64,000 nucleotides of DNA from Chthoniobacterales bacterium (GCA_036569045.1 DATCRI010000039.1:1-64000), one strand, 5' to 3'; shown: positions 19,299 to 28,094, counted from the stretch's first letter. The notes: generated by a model not told the origin, from the sequence alone. Program-made: numbers and translations.

Positions 19299-19790
19299 CT
19301 ACTCTGCCGCGGCACCGATGAAAATTTGCACGACCTTGCCGGCCGCGAGGTGGAACATCACGCCGCCGTAAACGGAGCCGGCGACGAAGAGTTTCCCGGG
19401 CTCGCCTTCTTCCTTGTTCTGCACGTCGTGATACGCCTTCGCGACCTTCGCCTCGGGGCTCCCGATCTGGATTCCACGCGACGTAGCCAGCTGGCACGGG
19501 GACCCGGCGGTGATGCTGAGGATGGTCTTCGCGCCGCCTTTTTTCTCCGAGTTCATCGCGAGCGTGAGCCCCTGCTTCGGGAAATGCCATTCCTGCACCC
19601 ACTCGCCGATGGCTTCCCACTCGACGTCCTTGCCTTTGCTGGCCGGCTTGCCGAGGGCTTTGGCGACGTCGGCGGCACTTTGGCCGAGCTTGAGGTTGCC
19701 GAGTGAGTCGCCCTCGAACGGTTTCTCCGCCCGCAGCGAGCCGACGGCCATGCAGAAGGTGGCGAGAAGAAGTGGAACGACGGATTTCAT
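19299..19790 (-). CDS. Small secreted protein, family unknown (paralog A)
   Basis: A 163-residue protein from the ATG at 19790. A signal peptide (about 1-20, ending SLRAEKP) is followed by a soluble domain of about 140 residues rich in Gly, Lys and Val. It has the phrases LGKPASKGKDVEWEAIGEW and FHLAAGKVVQIFIGAAAE. No family is recognised. The opening 'LGNLKLGQSAADVAKALGKP' resembles SmpA/BamE-like repeats, where a short motif precedes a GxP turn, but this is weak. A closely similar paralog lies at 23423-23923 on the same strand. It is probably periplasmic. Confidence 0.75.
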   Translation of the reverse strand: MKSVVPLLLATFCMAVGSLRAEKPFEGDSLGNLKLGQSAADVAKALGKPASKGKDVEWEAIGEWVQEWHFPKQGLTLAMNSEKKGGAKTILSITAGSPCQLATSRGIQIGSPEAKVAKAYHDVQNKEEGEPGKLFVAGSVYGGVMFHLAAGKVVQIFIGAAAE

Positions 19791-19829
19791 GGGGAACGAT
19801 GACAGGGATGGGGGTCGGTTCATGCAATT

Positions 19830-20426
19830 TTAGGACTTTTGCGCGAGCTGGGCTTCGAGTTCGGCGATGCGGGCCCGGAGCGGGGCGACGGCGCGTTCGA
19901 CTTCGGCGGCGGTGTAGCGCGGGGTGATGTATTTCGGGCAGTTCCAGTCGTAGCCCACGACATCGATGAGCATCAGCCGCTCCGTGATCGGGCGGGCGGC
20001 GGGTTCGGCGAGCTTTTCGACGAGGTCGGGGTGTTCGCCCGCGTCGAGCACGCGGGCGTGGCCGAGGATTTTCAACCGCGTGCGGTGCGGGTAGTCCATG
20101 AGGAAGAGACTGACGCGGTCGTTGACGGAGAGGTTGCCGGTGGAGAGGAGCTGGCGGTTGCCCTGGTAATCGGCGAAGCCGAGCTGCGAGGGCGAGAGCA
20201 CGCGCAGGAAGCCGGGCGCGCCGCCGCGGTGCTGCACGTAGGGCCAGCCGGTCTCGCTGACGGTGGCGAGGTAGAACGAGTCGCGGCTTTGGATGAAATC
20301 GATCTCGTCGTCGGTGAGCGCGTCGGGCGGGCCTCCCTCCGGAAGCCGGACCGACCGGCCAAACTGACGGGCCTGCGCGGCCTGCACCGCGGGCGTGAAC
20401 GTGAGCTCGAGGAACTTTTGGGCCAT
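19830..20426 (-). CDS. Pyridoxamine 5'-phosphate oxidase-like FMN protein
   Basis: A 198-residue protein from the ATG at 20426; the frame is open to 20573 but the extension is not protein-like. The core 'ALTDDEIDFIQSRDSFYLAT' and TGWPYVQHRGG, GFLRVLSPSQLGFADYQGN and 'RTRLKILGHARV' match the split-barrel PNPOx-like family that binds FMN, heme or F420. These proteins are usually flavin reductases or stress proteins rather than true PdxH. The C-terminus ends in a short predicted coiled coil (VERAVAPLRARIAELEAQLA). It is 39 bp from the small secreted protein gene and divergent from the NmrA-like gene. Confidence 0.85.
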   Translation of the reverse strand: MAQKFLELTFTPAVQAAQARQFGRSVRLPEGGPPDALTDDEIDFIQSRDSFYLATVSETGWPYVQHRGGAPGFLRVLSPSQLGFADYQGNRQLLSTGNLSVNDRVSLFLMDYPHRTRLKILGHARVLDAGEHPDLVEKLAEPAARPITERLMLIDVVGYDWNCPKYITPRYTAAEVERAVAPLRARIAELEAQLAQKS

Positions 20427-20556
20427 GGCGGTCGCGGTTCTGAACCGAAGGTTCGCCAGCCGGCGGGCAATGTCACCTCGAAAGCGCTCCGGGCATCGGG
20501 ACGATAATTTCCCGGGCTGTGTCACGAAACGAACCGGCCATCCGTCCTCCCTGTTG

Positions 20557-21342
20557 ATGAATGCAAATCTCACTTCGGAAAAGGAAATCGGAAAAGTCGT
20601 CGTGATCGGGGGCAGCGGCCTGATCGGCGGGAAGCTCGTGGGCCTGCTGCGGCAGCGAGGGCGCGAGGTGCTGGCAGCGTCGCCCTCCTCGGGTGTGAAC
20701 GCGGTGACGGGCGAGGGCCTGGCCGGCGCACTCGCGGGCGCGAGCGTGGTGGTGGACGTGTCGAATGCGCCGTCGTGGGAGGACGCGGCCGTGCTCGCGT
20801 TCTTCGAGGCCTCGACCCGGAACCTGCTCGCGGCGGCGAAGGCGGCGGGCGTGCGGCATTACGTGGCGCTCTCGGTGGTGGGCACGGACCGGCTGCAGGC
20901 GAGCGGCTATTTCCGCGCGAAGCTGGCGCAGGAGCGGTTGATCGAGGCGGGGGAAATTCCCTTCACGATCGTGCGGGCGACGCAGTTCTTCGAATTCGCG
21001 GCGGGCATCGTGCAGGCGAGCACGCAGGACGGCGTGGTGCATCTCTCCGCGGCGTTGATGCAGCCGATCGCGGCGGACGACGTGGCGGCCGCGCTGGCGG
21101 AGATCGCGACGGAACCGCCCGCGAACGGCATCGTCGAAATCGCGGGTCCGAAGCCGATGCGGATGGATGCGTTCGTGGGCGAATTCCTGCGGGCGAGCGG
21201 CGATCCGCGCACGGTGAGCGTGGACGCGGAGGGGTATTTCGGCACGCCGGTGGATGACCGCAGCCTCACGCCCGGCGATGGGGCGAGGCTGGGCGCGACG
21301 CATTTCGGGGATTGGCTCTCGCGCGGGGCCGGGCGAAAGTAG
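20557..21342 (+). CDS. NmrA-like NAD(P)-binding protein
   Basis: A 261-residue Rossmann protein from the ATG at 20557. The cofactor motif is VVVIGGSGLIGGKLVGLL. Further atypical-SDR features are VVVDVSNAPSWED, 'RHYVALSVVGTDRL' and 'YFRAKLAQERLIEAGEIPFT'. It belongs to the atypical short-chain dehydrogenase group (NmrA/NAD(P)H-azoreductase-like), which often act as redox sensors or reductases; the substrate is unknown. It is eight bases upstream of the SigJ-like sigma factor gene and is likely co-transcribed with it, an arrangement also seen elsewhere for this sigma type. Confidence 0.88.
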   Translation: MNANLTSEKEIGKVVVIGGSGLIGGKLVGLLRQRGREVLAASPSSGVNAVTGEGLAGALAGASVVVDVSNAPSWEDAAVLAFFEASTRNLLAAAKAAGVRHYVALSVVGTDRLQASGYFRAKLAQERLIEAGEIPFTIVRATQFFEFAAGIVQASTQDGVVHLSAALMQPIAADDVAAALAEIATEPPANGIVEIAGPKPMRMDAFVGEFLRASGDPRTVSVDAEGYFGTPVDDRSLTPGDGARLGATHFGDWLSRGAGRK

Positions 21343-21350
21343 CCGATGTC

Positions 21351-22220
21351 GTGATCGAGGCCTTCCACGAGCATCGCCAGCTCCTCTTCGGCATCGCCTA
21401 TCGCATGCTCGGGCAGGTGTCGGAGGCGGAGGACGCGGTGCAGGAGGTGTGGCTGCGCTGGCAGCGGCAGGACGCCGCGCGCATCGAGTCGCCGAGGGCG
21501 TGGCTCGTCGCCGCGACGACGCGCCTGTGCATCGACCAGCTGCGGCTGGCGCGGCGGCAGCGAGAGGAATACTACGGCGTGTGGCTGCCGGAGCCGCTCA
21601 TGGAGACCGCGGCCGCGCCGGATGCCGTGGAGCTGGCGGACTCGCTCTCGATGGCGTTCATGCGGATGCTGGAGGCGCTCGGGCCGGTGGAACGGGCGGC
21701 GTTCCTGCTGCGGGAGGTGTTCGACTACGATTATGCGGCCGTCGCAGAAATCGTGGGCCGGTCGGAGGCCAACTGCCGGCAGATCGTGCGCCGCGCGAAG
21801 GCGCATCTCGACGCGCCGCTGGGGGAACCCGTGGCGGCACCGGACAACCGGGCGCGCGAGATCGTGGAAAAATTCCTCGCCGCCACGACCACGGGCGAGA
21901 TCGACGCGTTGCTCGAGATGCTCATGGACGAGGCCGCGGTCTACAACGACGGCGGCGGCAAGGTGCGTGCGGCGGGGCTGCCCATCCGCACGGCGGATCG
22001 CGTGAGCCGGTTCCTCGTCGGCATCCAGCGAAACCTCCCGGCGGACTTGCGTCATCGCTTTGCCCGCATCAATGGCCGGCCGGGCGCGCTCCTGCTTTCG
22101 CAGGGTCGCATCCTCGCCGCGCTGGCCTTCGAGCTGTCGGGCGAGCGCGTCCAGGCCATCTACGGAATCTGGAATCCCGACAAGCTGCGGCATCTCGCCG
22201 CGGATGAGGCCGGGGCATGA
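21351..22220 (+). CDS. SigJ-type ECF sigma factor with C-terminal SnoaL-like domain
   Basis: A 289-residue protein from the GTG at 21351, just after the NmrA-like gene. Region 2 is visible as FGIAYRMLGQVSEAEDAVQE with LRWQRQD, and region 4 as LGPVERAAFLLREVFDYDY and EIVGRSEANCRQIVRRAK. Beyond about residue 165 comes a SnoaL/NTF2-like domain (VEKFLAATTTGEIDALLEML) ending IYGIWNPDKLRHL. This layout is that of ECF41/SigJ factors, in which the C-terminal domain itself controls sigma activity and no membrane anti-sigma is needed. The target is often the adjacent oxidoreductase operon. Confidence 0.92.
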   Translation: MIEAFHEHRQLLFGIAYRMLGQVSEAEDAVQEVWLRWQRQDAARIESPRAWLVAATTRLCIDQLRLARRQREEYYGVWLPEPLMETAAAPDAVELADSLSMAFMRMLEALGPVERAAFLLREVFDYDYAAVAEIVGRSEANCRQIVRRAKAHLDAPLGEPVAAPDNRAREIVEKFLAATTTGEIDALLEMLMDEAAVYNDGGGKVRAAGLPIRTADRVSRFLVGIQRNLPADLRHRFARINGRPGALLLSQGRILAALAFELSGERVQAIYGIWNPDKLRHLAADEAGA

Positions 22221-22294
22221 CGTGCCCTTGCAACCGCGAAGCGTTCCGAAGGGATTGCTGGAGCGCGGCGCAGGAAATTTGCATAGGTGGAGAT

Positions 22295-22921
22295 GTGAGA
22301 AATGCGTCGCGCGGGCGGAGACTTCATCGGAGGGCGGTGGCGTGGATGATCGCGCTGGCCCTGCTTGTGGTTGCCGGGGCTGCGCAGGCGCAGACGGGAC
22401 TGACGCTGCGCGGGGATGCGGTGCAGGGGGCGGCGGGCAATGATGTGACGCTGACCTTCCGGGCGGATGGCTTTTGGCAAATCACCGAGGGCATGGGGAC
22501 GATCCAGTGGGACCCGCAGGTCATGGACTACGTGCATGCGGGCGACTTCGGGATTCCGGAGATCGACGAGGGGACGTTCAGCCTCATCCCGAGCGGGAAG
22601 CTCATTTTCGACTGGAGCAGCAACAACATCCTTGGCAACACGCTCGCAGACGGCTCAGTGCTCTTCTCACTCACCTTCAACGTGCGGGGCGAAGCGGGCG
22701 ACACGACGTCGGTCGCCTTCACGGACGGCTGGACGCCGCTGCATTTCGAGTCGGCGGAGAACATCGATCTGCCGTTTTCCTCGGTGCCGGGAAGCGTGAC
22801 GGTCGTGCCCGAGCCGGGCGCCACGGCGGCCGTGCTGGCGCTGGGCGTCCTGATTTGCGCGGTAATCCGGCTCAGGGCTGGTCGGGAATCTCCGGCTCGA
22901 CGAGATGGGCGAGGAGCGTGA
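22295..22921 (+). CDS. PEP-CTERM protein with cohesin-like domain
   Basis: A 208-residue exported protein. The GTG at 22295 has a good AGGTGGAG site just upstream and gives a proper signal peptide: basic n-region, then the hydrophobic MIALALLVVAGAAQAQ. The mature part (about 35-170) reads like a cohesin-type beta-sandwich: GAAGNDVTLTFRADGFW, IQWDPQVMDYVHAGDFG and 'GSVLFSLTFNVRGEAGDTTS'. The C-terminus has VVPEPGATAAVLALG plus a basic tail, the PEP-CTERM sorting signal processed by exosortase in EPS-producing diderms. The last 50 bp overlap the convergent AHSA1 gene. Confidence 0.85.
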   Translation: MRNASRGRRLHRRAVAWMIALALLVVAGAAQAQTGLTLRGDAVQGAAGNDVTLTFRADGFWQITEGMGTIQWDPQVMDYVHAGDFGIPEIDEGTFSLIPSGKLIFDWSSNNILGNTLADGSVLFSLTFNVRGEAGDTTSVAFTDGWTPLHFESAENIDLPFSSVPGSVTVVPEPGATAAVLALGVLICAVIRLRAGRESPARRDGRGA

Positions 22922-23333
22922 GCGATTCCTGCCAGCCGAGGGTGCACATTTCGCCGGGGATCATGGCGGGAATGCCTTCCTGCATGATGGTGAGTTCCGT
23001 GCCGCAGGGGACCGGGCGCAGCTCGATCGTGACGGTCATCTCGCCGGGGAGATTTGCGTCGTCGAACTTGTCGGTGTGGCGGATGCGTTCGTTCGGGACG
23101 AGCTCGAGGTAGGTGCCGCCGAAGGAGTGGCTGCTACCGGTCGAAAAATTCGTGAACGACATTTTGTAGCTGCCGCCGACGGTGGCGTTCATCTCGTGGA
23201 CTCTGCCGGTGAAGCCATGCGGCGGGAGCCACTTGACCATGGCGTCGGGGTCGAGGAAGGCGCGGTAGATGCGCTCGGGCGTGGACTTGAGCACACGATG
23301 GAAGCGGACGGCGTGGGTGGTGGGAGCGGTCAT
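22872..23333 (-). CDS. AHSA1/SRPBCC-family protein
   Basis: A 153-residue protein from the ATG at 23333. It has the START-like SRPBCC pattern: HRVLKSTPERIYRAFLDPDA, KWLPPHGFTGRVHEM, VGGSYKMSF, a central 'ELVPNERIRHTDKFDD' strand and C-terminal GWQESLTLLAHLVE. The family binds small hydrophobic ligands; AHSA1-like members are mostly uncharacterised and often found near SigJ-type or ArsR regulators. Its 3' end overlaps the convergent PEP-CTERM gene by 50 bp, which is long for this window, so antisense interaction of the two transcripts is possible. Confidence 0.9.
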   Translation of the reverse strand: MTAPTTHAVRFHRVLKSTPERIYRAFLDPDAMVKWLPPHGFTGRVHEMNATVGGSYKMSFTNFSTGSSHSFGGTYLELVPNERIRHTDKFDDANLPGEMTVTIELRPVPCGTELTIMQEGIPAMIPGEMCTLGWQESLTLLAHLVEPEIPDQP

Positions 23334-23422
23334 GATCGATAAAGGGTGTTCTCTCTTACGACGAGTGGGATGCCGTCCGGAGGACATTGACCGGGAAATC
23401 GCGATTCTCCGAAGTGGCGATC

Positions 23423-23923
23423 TTACTCCGCCGCGGCGCCGATGAAGATCTGCACAACCTTGCCGGCCTCGAGGTGGAACAGCGCCCCGCCGTAGACGGA
23501 GCCGGCGACGAGGAGTTTCCCGGCCTCGCCCTCCTCCTTGTTGAGCACGTTGCGGTAGGCCTTCGCGACCGCGACCTCGGGGCTGCCGATCATGATGCCG
23601 CGGGAGGTGGCCAGTTTGCATGGCGACTCGGCGGTGATGCTGAGGACGGTCTTCGCGCCACCCTTTTTGGCGGAGTTCATCGCGAGAGTGATTCCCTGCT
23701 TGGGGAAATGCCATTCCTGCACCCATTCGCCGATGGCTTCCCACTCGACGTCCTTGCCCTTGCTCTGCGGCTTGCCGAGGGCGGCGACGGCGGCGGCCGC
23801 GCCCTGGCCGAGCCGGAGGCTGCCAAGCGTCTCGTTCTCGAATGTTGTCTCCGCGCGCAGCGAGGAGACGCCCAGGCCAAGGGTGACGAGCAAGCCGAGA
23901 GTGACGCGAAGGACCCGGATCAT
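23423..23923 (-). CDS. Small secreted protein, family unknown (paralog B)
   Basis: A 166-residue protein from the ATG at 23923. A signal peptide (about 1-25, ending SSLRAETT) precedes a domain nearly identical over long stretches to the protein at 19299-19790. GKDVEWEAIGEWVQEWHFPK, LATSRGI, AGSVYGG and GKVVQIFIGAAAE are shared. The signal peptides differ, as do a few surface positions such as Gln-Ser against Ala-Ser after LGKP. Strong conservation of the mature domain suggests recent duplication or gene conversion and a periplasmic role. No known family is recognised. Confidence 0.75.
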   Translation of the reverse strand: MIRVLRVTLGLLVTLGLGVSSLRAETTFENETLGSLRLGQGAAAAVAALGKPQSKGKDVEWEAIGEWVQEWHFPKQGITLAMNSAKKGGAKTVLSITAESPCKLATSRGIMIGSPEVAVAKAYRNVLNKEEGEAGKLLVAGSVYGGALFHLEAGKVVQIFIGAAAE

Positions 23924-24083
23924 GAGGTGATCCTGCCACCTTCGCGCGGCGCCGTCATGGAAATCGTGACGGCCGGCGGCCCGGAATCGGCCGGCTGAAA
24001 GGGGCGAATGGGAGAACGTTCGAGACCTTGCGTCTTGCCGCCGGGTCGAGAGAGGGCCATTTTCGCCGCAGAGTCCGTCCCTT

Positions 24084-24779
24084 ATGCCCGACGACAGCAC
24101 TTCCCTCTTCCGGTCGGCGTGGTCGATTTACGACACGATCATCGAGCGCAATTATCTGTCGCATCACGAGATTCAGGAATGCGTGCGGTCCGTCCTGAGC
24201 GCGCACCGGGCAAAGGGCGACTACGCCATGCTGGACCTCGGCTGCGGCAATGCCCGGTTCCTGGCGCCCGTGCTCGAGGATTTCCCGCCGGCGCGCTACG
24301 AGGGCGTCGACCTTTCGCGGACGGCGCTGGATGAGGCCGCCGTGCGGCTGTGTGGCATCCCCGGCGCTGTTCTGCACGAGCGCGACATGCTCGTCCGCGT
24401 GACGGAACTGGCTGGTGAGTCCTTCGACGTGATCTATTCCAGCTTCGCGGTGCATCACCTCGCGATCGCCGACAAGCGACGCCTCTTTGCGGCCTGCGCG
24501 GCGCTGCTGGCGCCGGAGGGCGAGTTTCTGCTGGTCGACGTGGTGCGTGAGGAGGGCCAGACCCGCGAGCAGTATCTCGACGCGTATCTTCACTGGATGC
24601 GCACCGCGTGGACGGCGGTTCCCCGCGACCAGATCGAGGAGGCCTGCCGCCATGTCGCCGGCCACGACTTCCCGGAGACGCTCTCCTCCCTCGAGAGCAT
24701 GGCGGCGGACGCGGGACTGGGGAGCCTGCGCGTGCTCGGCCGATTCGGGCCCCATCACGTGCTGGCCTTTCGCCGATAG
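24084..24779 (+). CDS. Class I SAM-dependent methyltransferase
   Basis: A 231-residue protein. Motif I is MLDLGCGNARFLAPVL, followed by the acidic YEGVDLSRTAL (motif II), DVIYSSFAVHHL (motif IV region) and 'LLAPEGEFLLVDVVREEGQ'. These are hallmarks of the Methyltransf_12/25 family. The substrate cannot be predicted; the C-terminal part (HVLAFRR ending) has no extra domain. It stands alone, 69 bp before the DEAD-box helicase gene on the same strand. Confidence 0.9.
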   Translation: MPDDSTSLFRSAWSIYDTIIERNYLSHHEIQECVRSVLSAHRAKGDYAMLDLGCGNARFLAPVLEDFPPARYEGVDLSRTALDEAAVRLCGIPGAVLHERDMLVRVTELAGESFDVIYSSFAVHHLAIADKRRLFAACAALLAPEGEFLLVDVVREEGQTREQYLDAYLHWMRTAWTAVPRDQIEEACRHVAGHDFPETLSSLESMAADAGLGSLRVLGRFGPHHVLAFRR

Positions 24780-24848
24780 GTTTCGCAGGGGGGCGCGGCG
24801 ACAAGATGCTCGTCGATCCGACCGGCGGCGTGCAGTGTGCGGGAAGTG

Positions 24849-25973
24849 ATGTCTGCTTTTTCCAAACTCGGCGTTCCGGAGGATCTTGTGCAGGGGCTCG
24901 AGGCGCTCGGGATTTCCGCCCCCACGTCCATTCAGGCCAGCGCGATCCCGTTTCTCATCAAGGATGGCGGGGACCTCGTTGCTCAGGCGCAGACGGGCAC
25001 CGGAAAGACGGCGGCGTTTGGCCTGCCGCTGCTGACGAAGATCGATCCGGCCAACCCGAAGATCCAGGCGCTGGTGCTCTCGCCGACGCGGGAGCTGGCC
25101 AAGCAGATCGGGAAGGCGCTGTTTCAATACACCAGGTTTTCGAAGGCGAAGATCTTCGTCGAGGTGGCCGGGGGCGGCGACAAGATCGGCGAGCAGGTGG
25201 CGAGGCTGAAGCGGCCGACGCACATCGTCGTGGCGACGCCGGGGCGGCTTTTCGATTTGCTGAAACTCGGCGCCATCCGGCTCGACGCCGTGCGGCATCT
25301 CGTGCTCGACGAGGCGGACGAGATGCTGAGCATGGGGTTCCGCAAGGAGGTCGTGGAGATCATCGGGCTGACGGAGAAGTCGCGTCGGAGCACGTGGCTG
25401 TTCTCGGCGACGTTTCCCGAGAAGATCCAGCGGCTCATCAAGGATTGCATGGCGGGCGAGCCGCGGGTGATCCAGGTCGAGAAGAAGCAGGTGGTGAACC
25501 GCAATATCGCGCACCGCTACGTGATCTGCCCGCGCGAGGACAAGGACGACTGGGTCGCGAATTACCTGCTCGGGCAGGACGAGGAGCGCGGGATGATTTT
25601 CTGCCGGACGCGGGCCGGCGCGATCAAGCTCGGGGAGGAATTGACGAAGCGCGGCGTGGCGGTGGGCGTGCTGCAGGGCGACCTCAGCCAGAAGGACCGC
25701 GACAAGGTCATGCGGGCCTTCAAGAAGGAGCGCACACACTTCCTCATTGCGACGGACGTGGCCGCGCGCGGCATCGACGTCGAGGGACTGTCGTTCGTGA
25801 TCCACCGTCAACTGCCCGAGAAGCGGCAGTATTACACCCACCGCGCCGGCCGCACCGCTCGCGCGGGCAAATCGGGCGTTTCGATCTGTCTGATCGAGCC
25901 CGAGGAACGCAAGGATATCGCGGAACTCGAGCGCGAACTGGGCCTCACCTTCGAGGCGCTGGACTGGGAGTAG
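24849..25973 (+). CDS. DEAD-box RNA helicase
   Basis: A 374-residue core helicase from the ATG at 24849, which has GGGAAG just upstream; a GTG at 24837 is possible. The motifs run in order: Q-motif region (LGISAPTSIQASAIPFLI), AQTGTGKTAAFGLP, SPTRELAKQ, ATPGRL, DEADEM, FSATFP, then lobe 2 with ATDVAARGIDV and THRAGRTARAGKSG. It ends soon after motif VI, so it lacks the long basic or RNA-binding tail of DeaD or RhlE. It likely remodels RNA or ribosome-assembly intermediates. Confidence 0.95.
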   Translation: MSAFSKLGVPEDLVQGLEALGISAPTSIQASAIPFLIKDGGDLVAQAQTGTGKTAAFGLPLLTKIDPANPKIQALVLSPTRELAKQIGKALFQYTRFSKAKIFVEVAGGGDKIGEQVARLKRPTHIVVATPGRLFDLLKLGAIRLDAVRHLVLDEADEMLSMGFRKEVVEIIGLTEKSRRSTWLFSATFPEKIQRLIKDCMAGEPRVIQVEKKQVVNRNIAHRYVICPREDKDDWVANYLLGQDEERGMIFCRTRAGAIKLGEELTKRGVAVGVLQGDLSQKDRDKVMRAFKKERTHFLIATDVAARGIDVEGLSFVIHRQLPEKRQYYTHRAGRTARAGKSGVSICLIEPEERKDIAELERELGLTFEALDWE

Positions 25974-26029
25974 CTGCGGGGGCAAGAAGGCCGCCAGGAA
26001 GCGGCCGATGAGTCATCTTCCCGACGGTC

Positions 26030-26054
26030 GGGATATCCCGCGGAGGGATATCCC
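26030..26054. terminator. Twin-palindrome hairpin between convergent genes
   Basis: GGGATATCCC occurs twice (26030-26039 and 26045-26054), separated by GCGGA. Each decamer is itself palindromic, so the pair can form one 10-bp stem with a 5-base loop or two small hairpins. It sits between the ends of the DEAD-box and SWIB genes and could act as a bidirectional terminator, although no T-tract follows it. Confidence 0.45.
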
Positions 26055-26069
26055 GGGCCGGGTGGGGAG

Positions 26070-26396
26070 TTACTCGACGTTCGATCCGACCACGGCAGCC
26101 ATCTGCATCATGTCGATCGTCTCGCCTTCCTTGAGATTCGTGAGATCGGTGACCTTGCCCGACTTGCTCGTCGACTTCGTGTTCTTGAACACGGGCAGGA
26201 GCTTCGCATCGGCGACGATGAACTTGCCGGCGTTCTCGGGTTTGCCGTTTGCGGTCTTCGTCTGGAGCTTGTTCTCCTTGATGTAGTCCCAGATCTTTTT
26301 GGTGATCTCGGTGCGCGGAAGTTCGGTGGCGCCGAGGAAGGCGGCCAATTCACTTTTGAGTTTAACGGAGCGGTTCAGTCCTTTTGCGTCTTCCAT
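26070..26396 (-). CDS. SWIB/MDM2-domain protein
   Basis: A 108-residue protein from the ATG at 26396. Almost the whole length is one SWIB/MDM2 fold: 'LKSELAAFLGATELPRTEIT', KKIWDYIKENKLQ and 'FIVADAKLLPVF'. A short tail follows. SWIB domains are chiefly known from eukaryotic SWI/SNF remodellers and from chlamydial and related bacterial proteins, where they have been linked to DNA binding or topoisomerase tails. The bacterial function is unproven. In this window it supports a PVC-group origin. It converges with the DEAD-box helicase gene. Confidence 0.92.
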   Translation of the reverse strand: MEDAKGLNRSVKLKSELAAFLGATELPRTEITKKIWDYIKENKLQTKTANGKPENAGKFIVADAKLLPVFKNTKSTSKSGKVTDLTNLKEGETIDMMQMAAVVGSNVE

Positions 26397-26549
26397 AGAA
26401 TTTTTGGGTTTGGGTGAATGGACTACTCGATTCACTTTTGGCGGATGCGTCCAGACTTGAATCGCAGGGAGTCCGCGCGGATGCCTCGGAGTCGCGGCGC
26501 GAGGTTTCGGGCCGGAGCGAGCTTCGGAGGTCGGATCCGGTGGCCGAAT

Positions 26550-28076
26550 TCAGGCCGACGACGCGGTGTGGCGCGCCTGGCGCTTCGGCAGCGGAGCGGA
26601 TGTCTGCCGCGGGGCGGAGCGGTTGCGCTCGCCCTCCGCGCGCAGCCAGGCTGGGAGTTCGGTGCGGCCCGCCGCGGCGTAATCCTCGCGGAGAAGGGCG
26701 TCGGCGCGTTCGAGGGATTCGCCGCGAACTTCGTGGAGGTAGCGGCGGAGAAGCTCGGCCAGCGTGTGGAGCGGAATGGCGTGCGTGCGACGGAGCGTGG
26801 CGTGGATCCAGTCGCTGAAGGCGAGGAATTCGTGGAAGGGCGACGCCGCGGTTTCCCAGAGCGCGACGACGGTGCGGGGAAAATTGCCGCTGTTGCCCAC
26901 GAGATCCCAGAAGCGGGCGAAGCGCCGCATGCGTTGCATGGTTTCGAAATCGACCAGCCGCGTGCGGAGGATCTCGTAGGGCGGATGGTCGGCGTAGACC
27001 ATGCCCCATTCGGCGTCGTGACGGATGATCGGCGTTCCGCGCAGGCGCTTCAGCATGCCGACCTGGATTTCCTGTGGCCCGATGCGGACGAGCCGGTCGA
27101 AGCCCGCGCCGAAGCTCTCGAGCGTCTCCCCGGGCAGGCCAAAGATGAGATCGGCGTGCACGTGGACGCCGGTTTTCTCGCGGAGAAAGGTGAGGTTATC
27201 GGCGAGGCGTTCGTAGTTCTGCCGCCGGCTGATGAGCGCGGCGACCTCCGGATTGAACGTCTGGATGCCGACCTCGAACTGCAGCGCGCCGGGTGGGAAT
27301 TGCACGATGAGATCGCGCAGCGCCTCGGGCAGGCGGTCTGGCACCATCTCGAAGTGGACGAACAACCCGGGCTCGAGCCGATCGAGGAAAAACTGGAGGA
27401 TCGCGCCGCTGATCTTGAGGTTCAGGTTGAACGTGCGGTCGACGAATTTGAACTGCCGCACCCCGCGTTTCAGCATGCCGGCGAGGGATTCCAGGAAGGG
27501 CTCCAGCGCAAACTGGCGAACCGGCGCGTCGAGGGAGGAGAGGCAGAACTCGCAGGTGAACGGGCAGCCGCGCGAGGCCTCGACGTAGAGGATGCGGTGC
27601 GCGATGTCGTCTTCGGTGTATTCGTCGTAGGGCAGCGCGACGTCCTCGAGCGGCGGCAGGGGTGCGTGGATGAGCCTGCTCGCGGGGGGCGTGCCGGCCA
27701 GCCATTGCCGACAGAGATCGGCGAAGGCGAGATCGGCCTCGCCGGTGATCACGTAGTCGGCCAGCGCGACGATCGGCTGCCCCTCGGATTCGTGGCTGAC
27801 CTCCGGACCGCCGAGCACGATGCAGACCTCCGGGGCGATCCGCTTGAGCAACGAGACGACCTCCAGCGATTCGCGGACGTTCCAGATGTAAATGCCGATC
27901 CCGATGATGCGCGGCCGGCGAGCGAGCAGCCGCTCCACGATCTCGATCGGGCGCTGCTGGATGTCGAACTCGACGATCTCGCACTGGTCCCGCAGCTCCC
28001 GAAGGTTCGCGCGCAGATATCGCAGGCCGAAAGCGGCGTGGATATAGCGGGCGTTCAGAGTGGTCAGCAGGATCAT
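26550..28076 (-). CDS. B12-binding-domain radical SAM protein
   Basis: A 508-residue protein. The N-terminal part (about 1-150) is a cobalamin-binding-like Rossmann domain ([27 protein letters not shown]). The radical SAM cluster motif CPFTCEFC follows at about 180, in [16 protein letters not shown], then [11 protein letters not shown] and [12 protein letters not shown]. The C-terminal DUF4080-like region ends in a charged, proline-rich tail. The family resembles the methylthiotransferase/BchE-type class, with substrates rarely known. It lies 18 bp after the next gene upstream (28095-28565) on the same strand. Confidence 0.9.
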   Translation of the reverse strand: MILLTTLNARYIHAAFGLRYLRANLRELRDQCEIVEFDIQQRPIEIVERLLARRPRIIGIGIYIWNVRESLEVVSLLKRIAPEVCIVLGGPEVSHESEGQPIVALADYVITGEADLAFADLCRQWLAGTPPASRLIHAPLPPLEDVALPYDEYTEDDIAHRILYVEASRGCPFTCEFCLSSLDAPVRQFALEPFLESLAGMLKRGVRQFKFVDRTFNLNLKISGAILQFFLDRLEPGLFVHFEMVPDRLPEALRDLIVQFPPGALQFEVGIQTFNPEVAALISRRQNYERLADNLTFLREKTGVHVHADLIFGLPGETLESFGAGFDRLVRIGPQEIQVGMLKRLRGTPIIRHDAEWGMVYADHPPYEILRTRLVDFETMQRMRRFARFWDLVGNSGNFPRTVVALWETAASPFHEFLAFSDWIHATLRRTHAIPLHTLAELLRRYLHEVRGESLERADALLREDYAAAGRTELPAWLRAEGERNRSAPRQTSAPLPKRQARHTASSA

Positions 28077-28094
28077 CGCGGCGACGGCGAAAGA

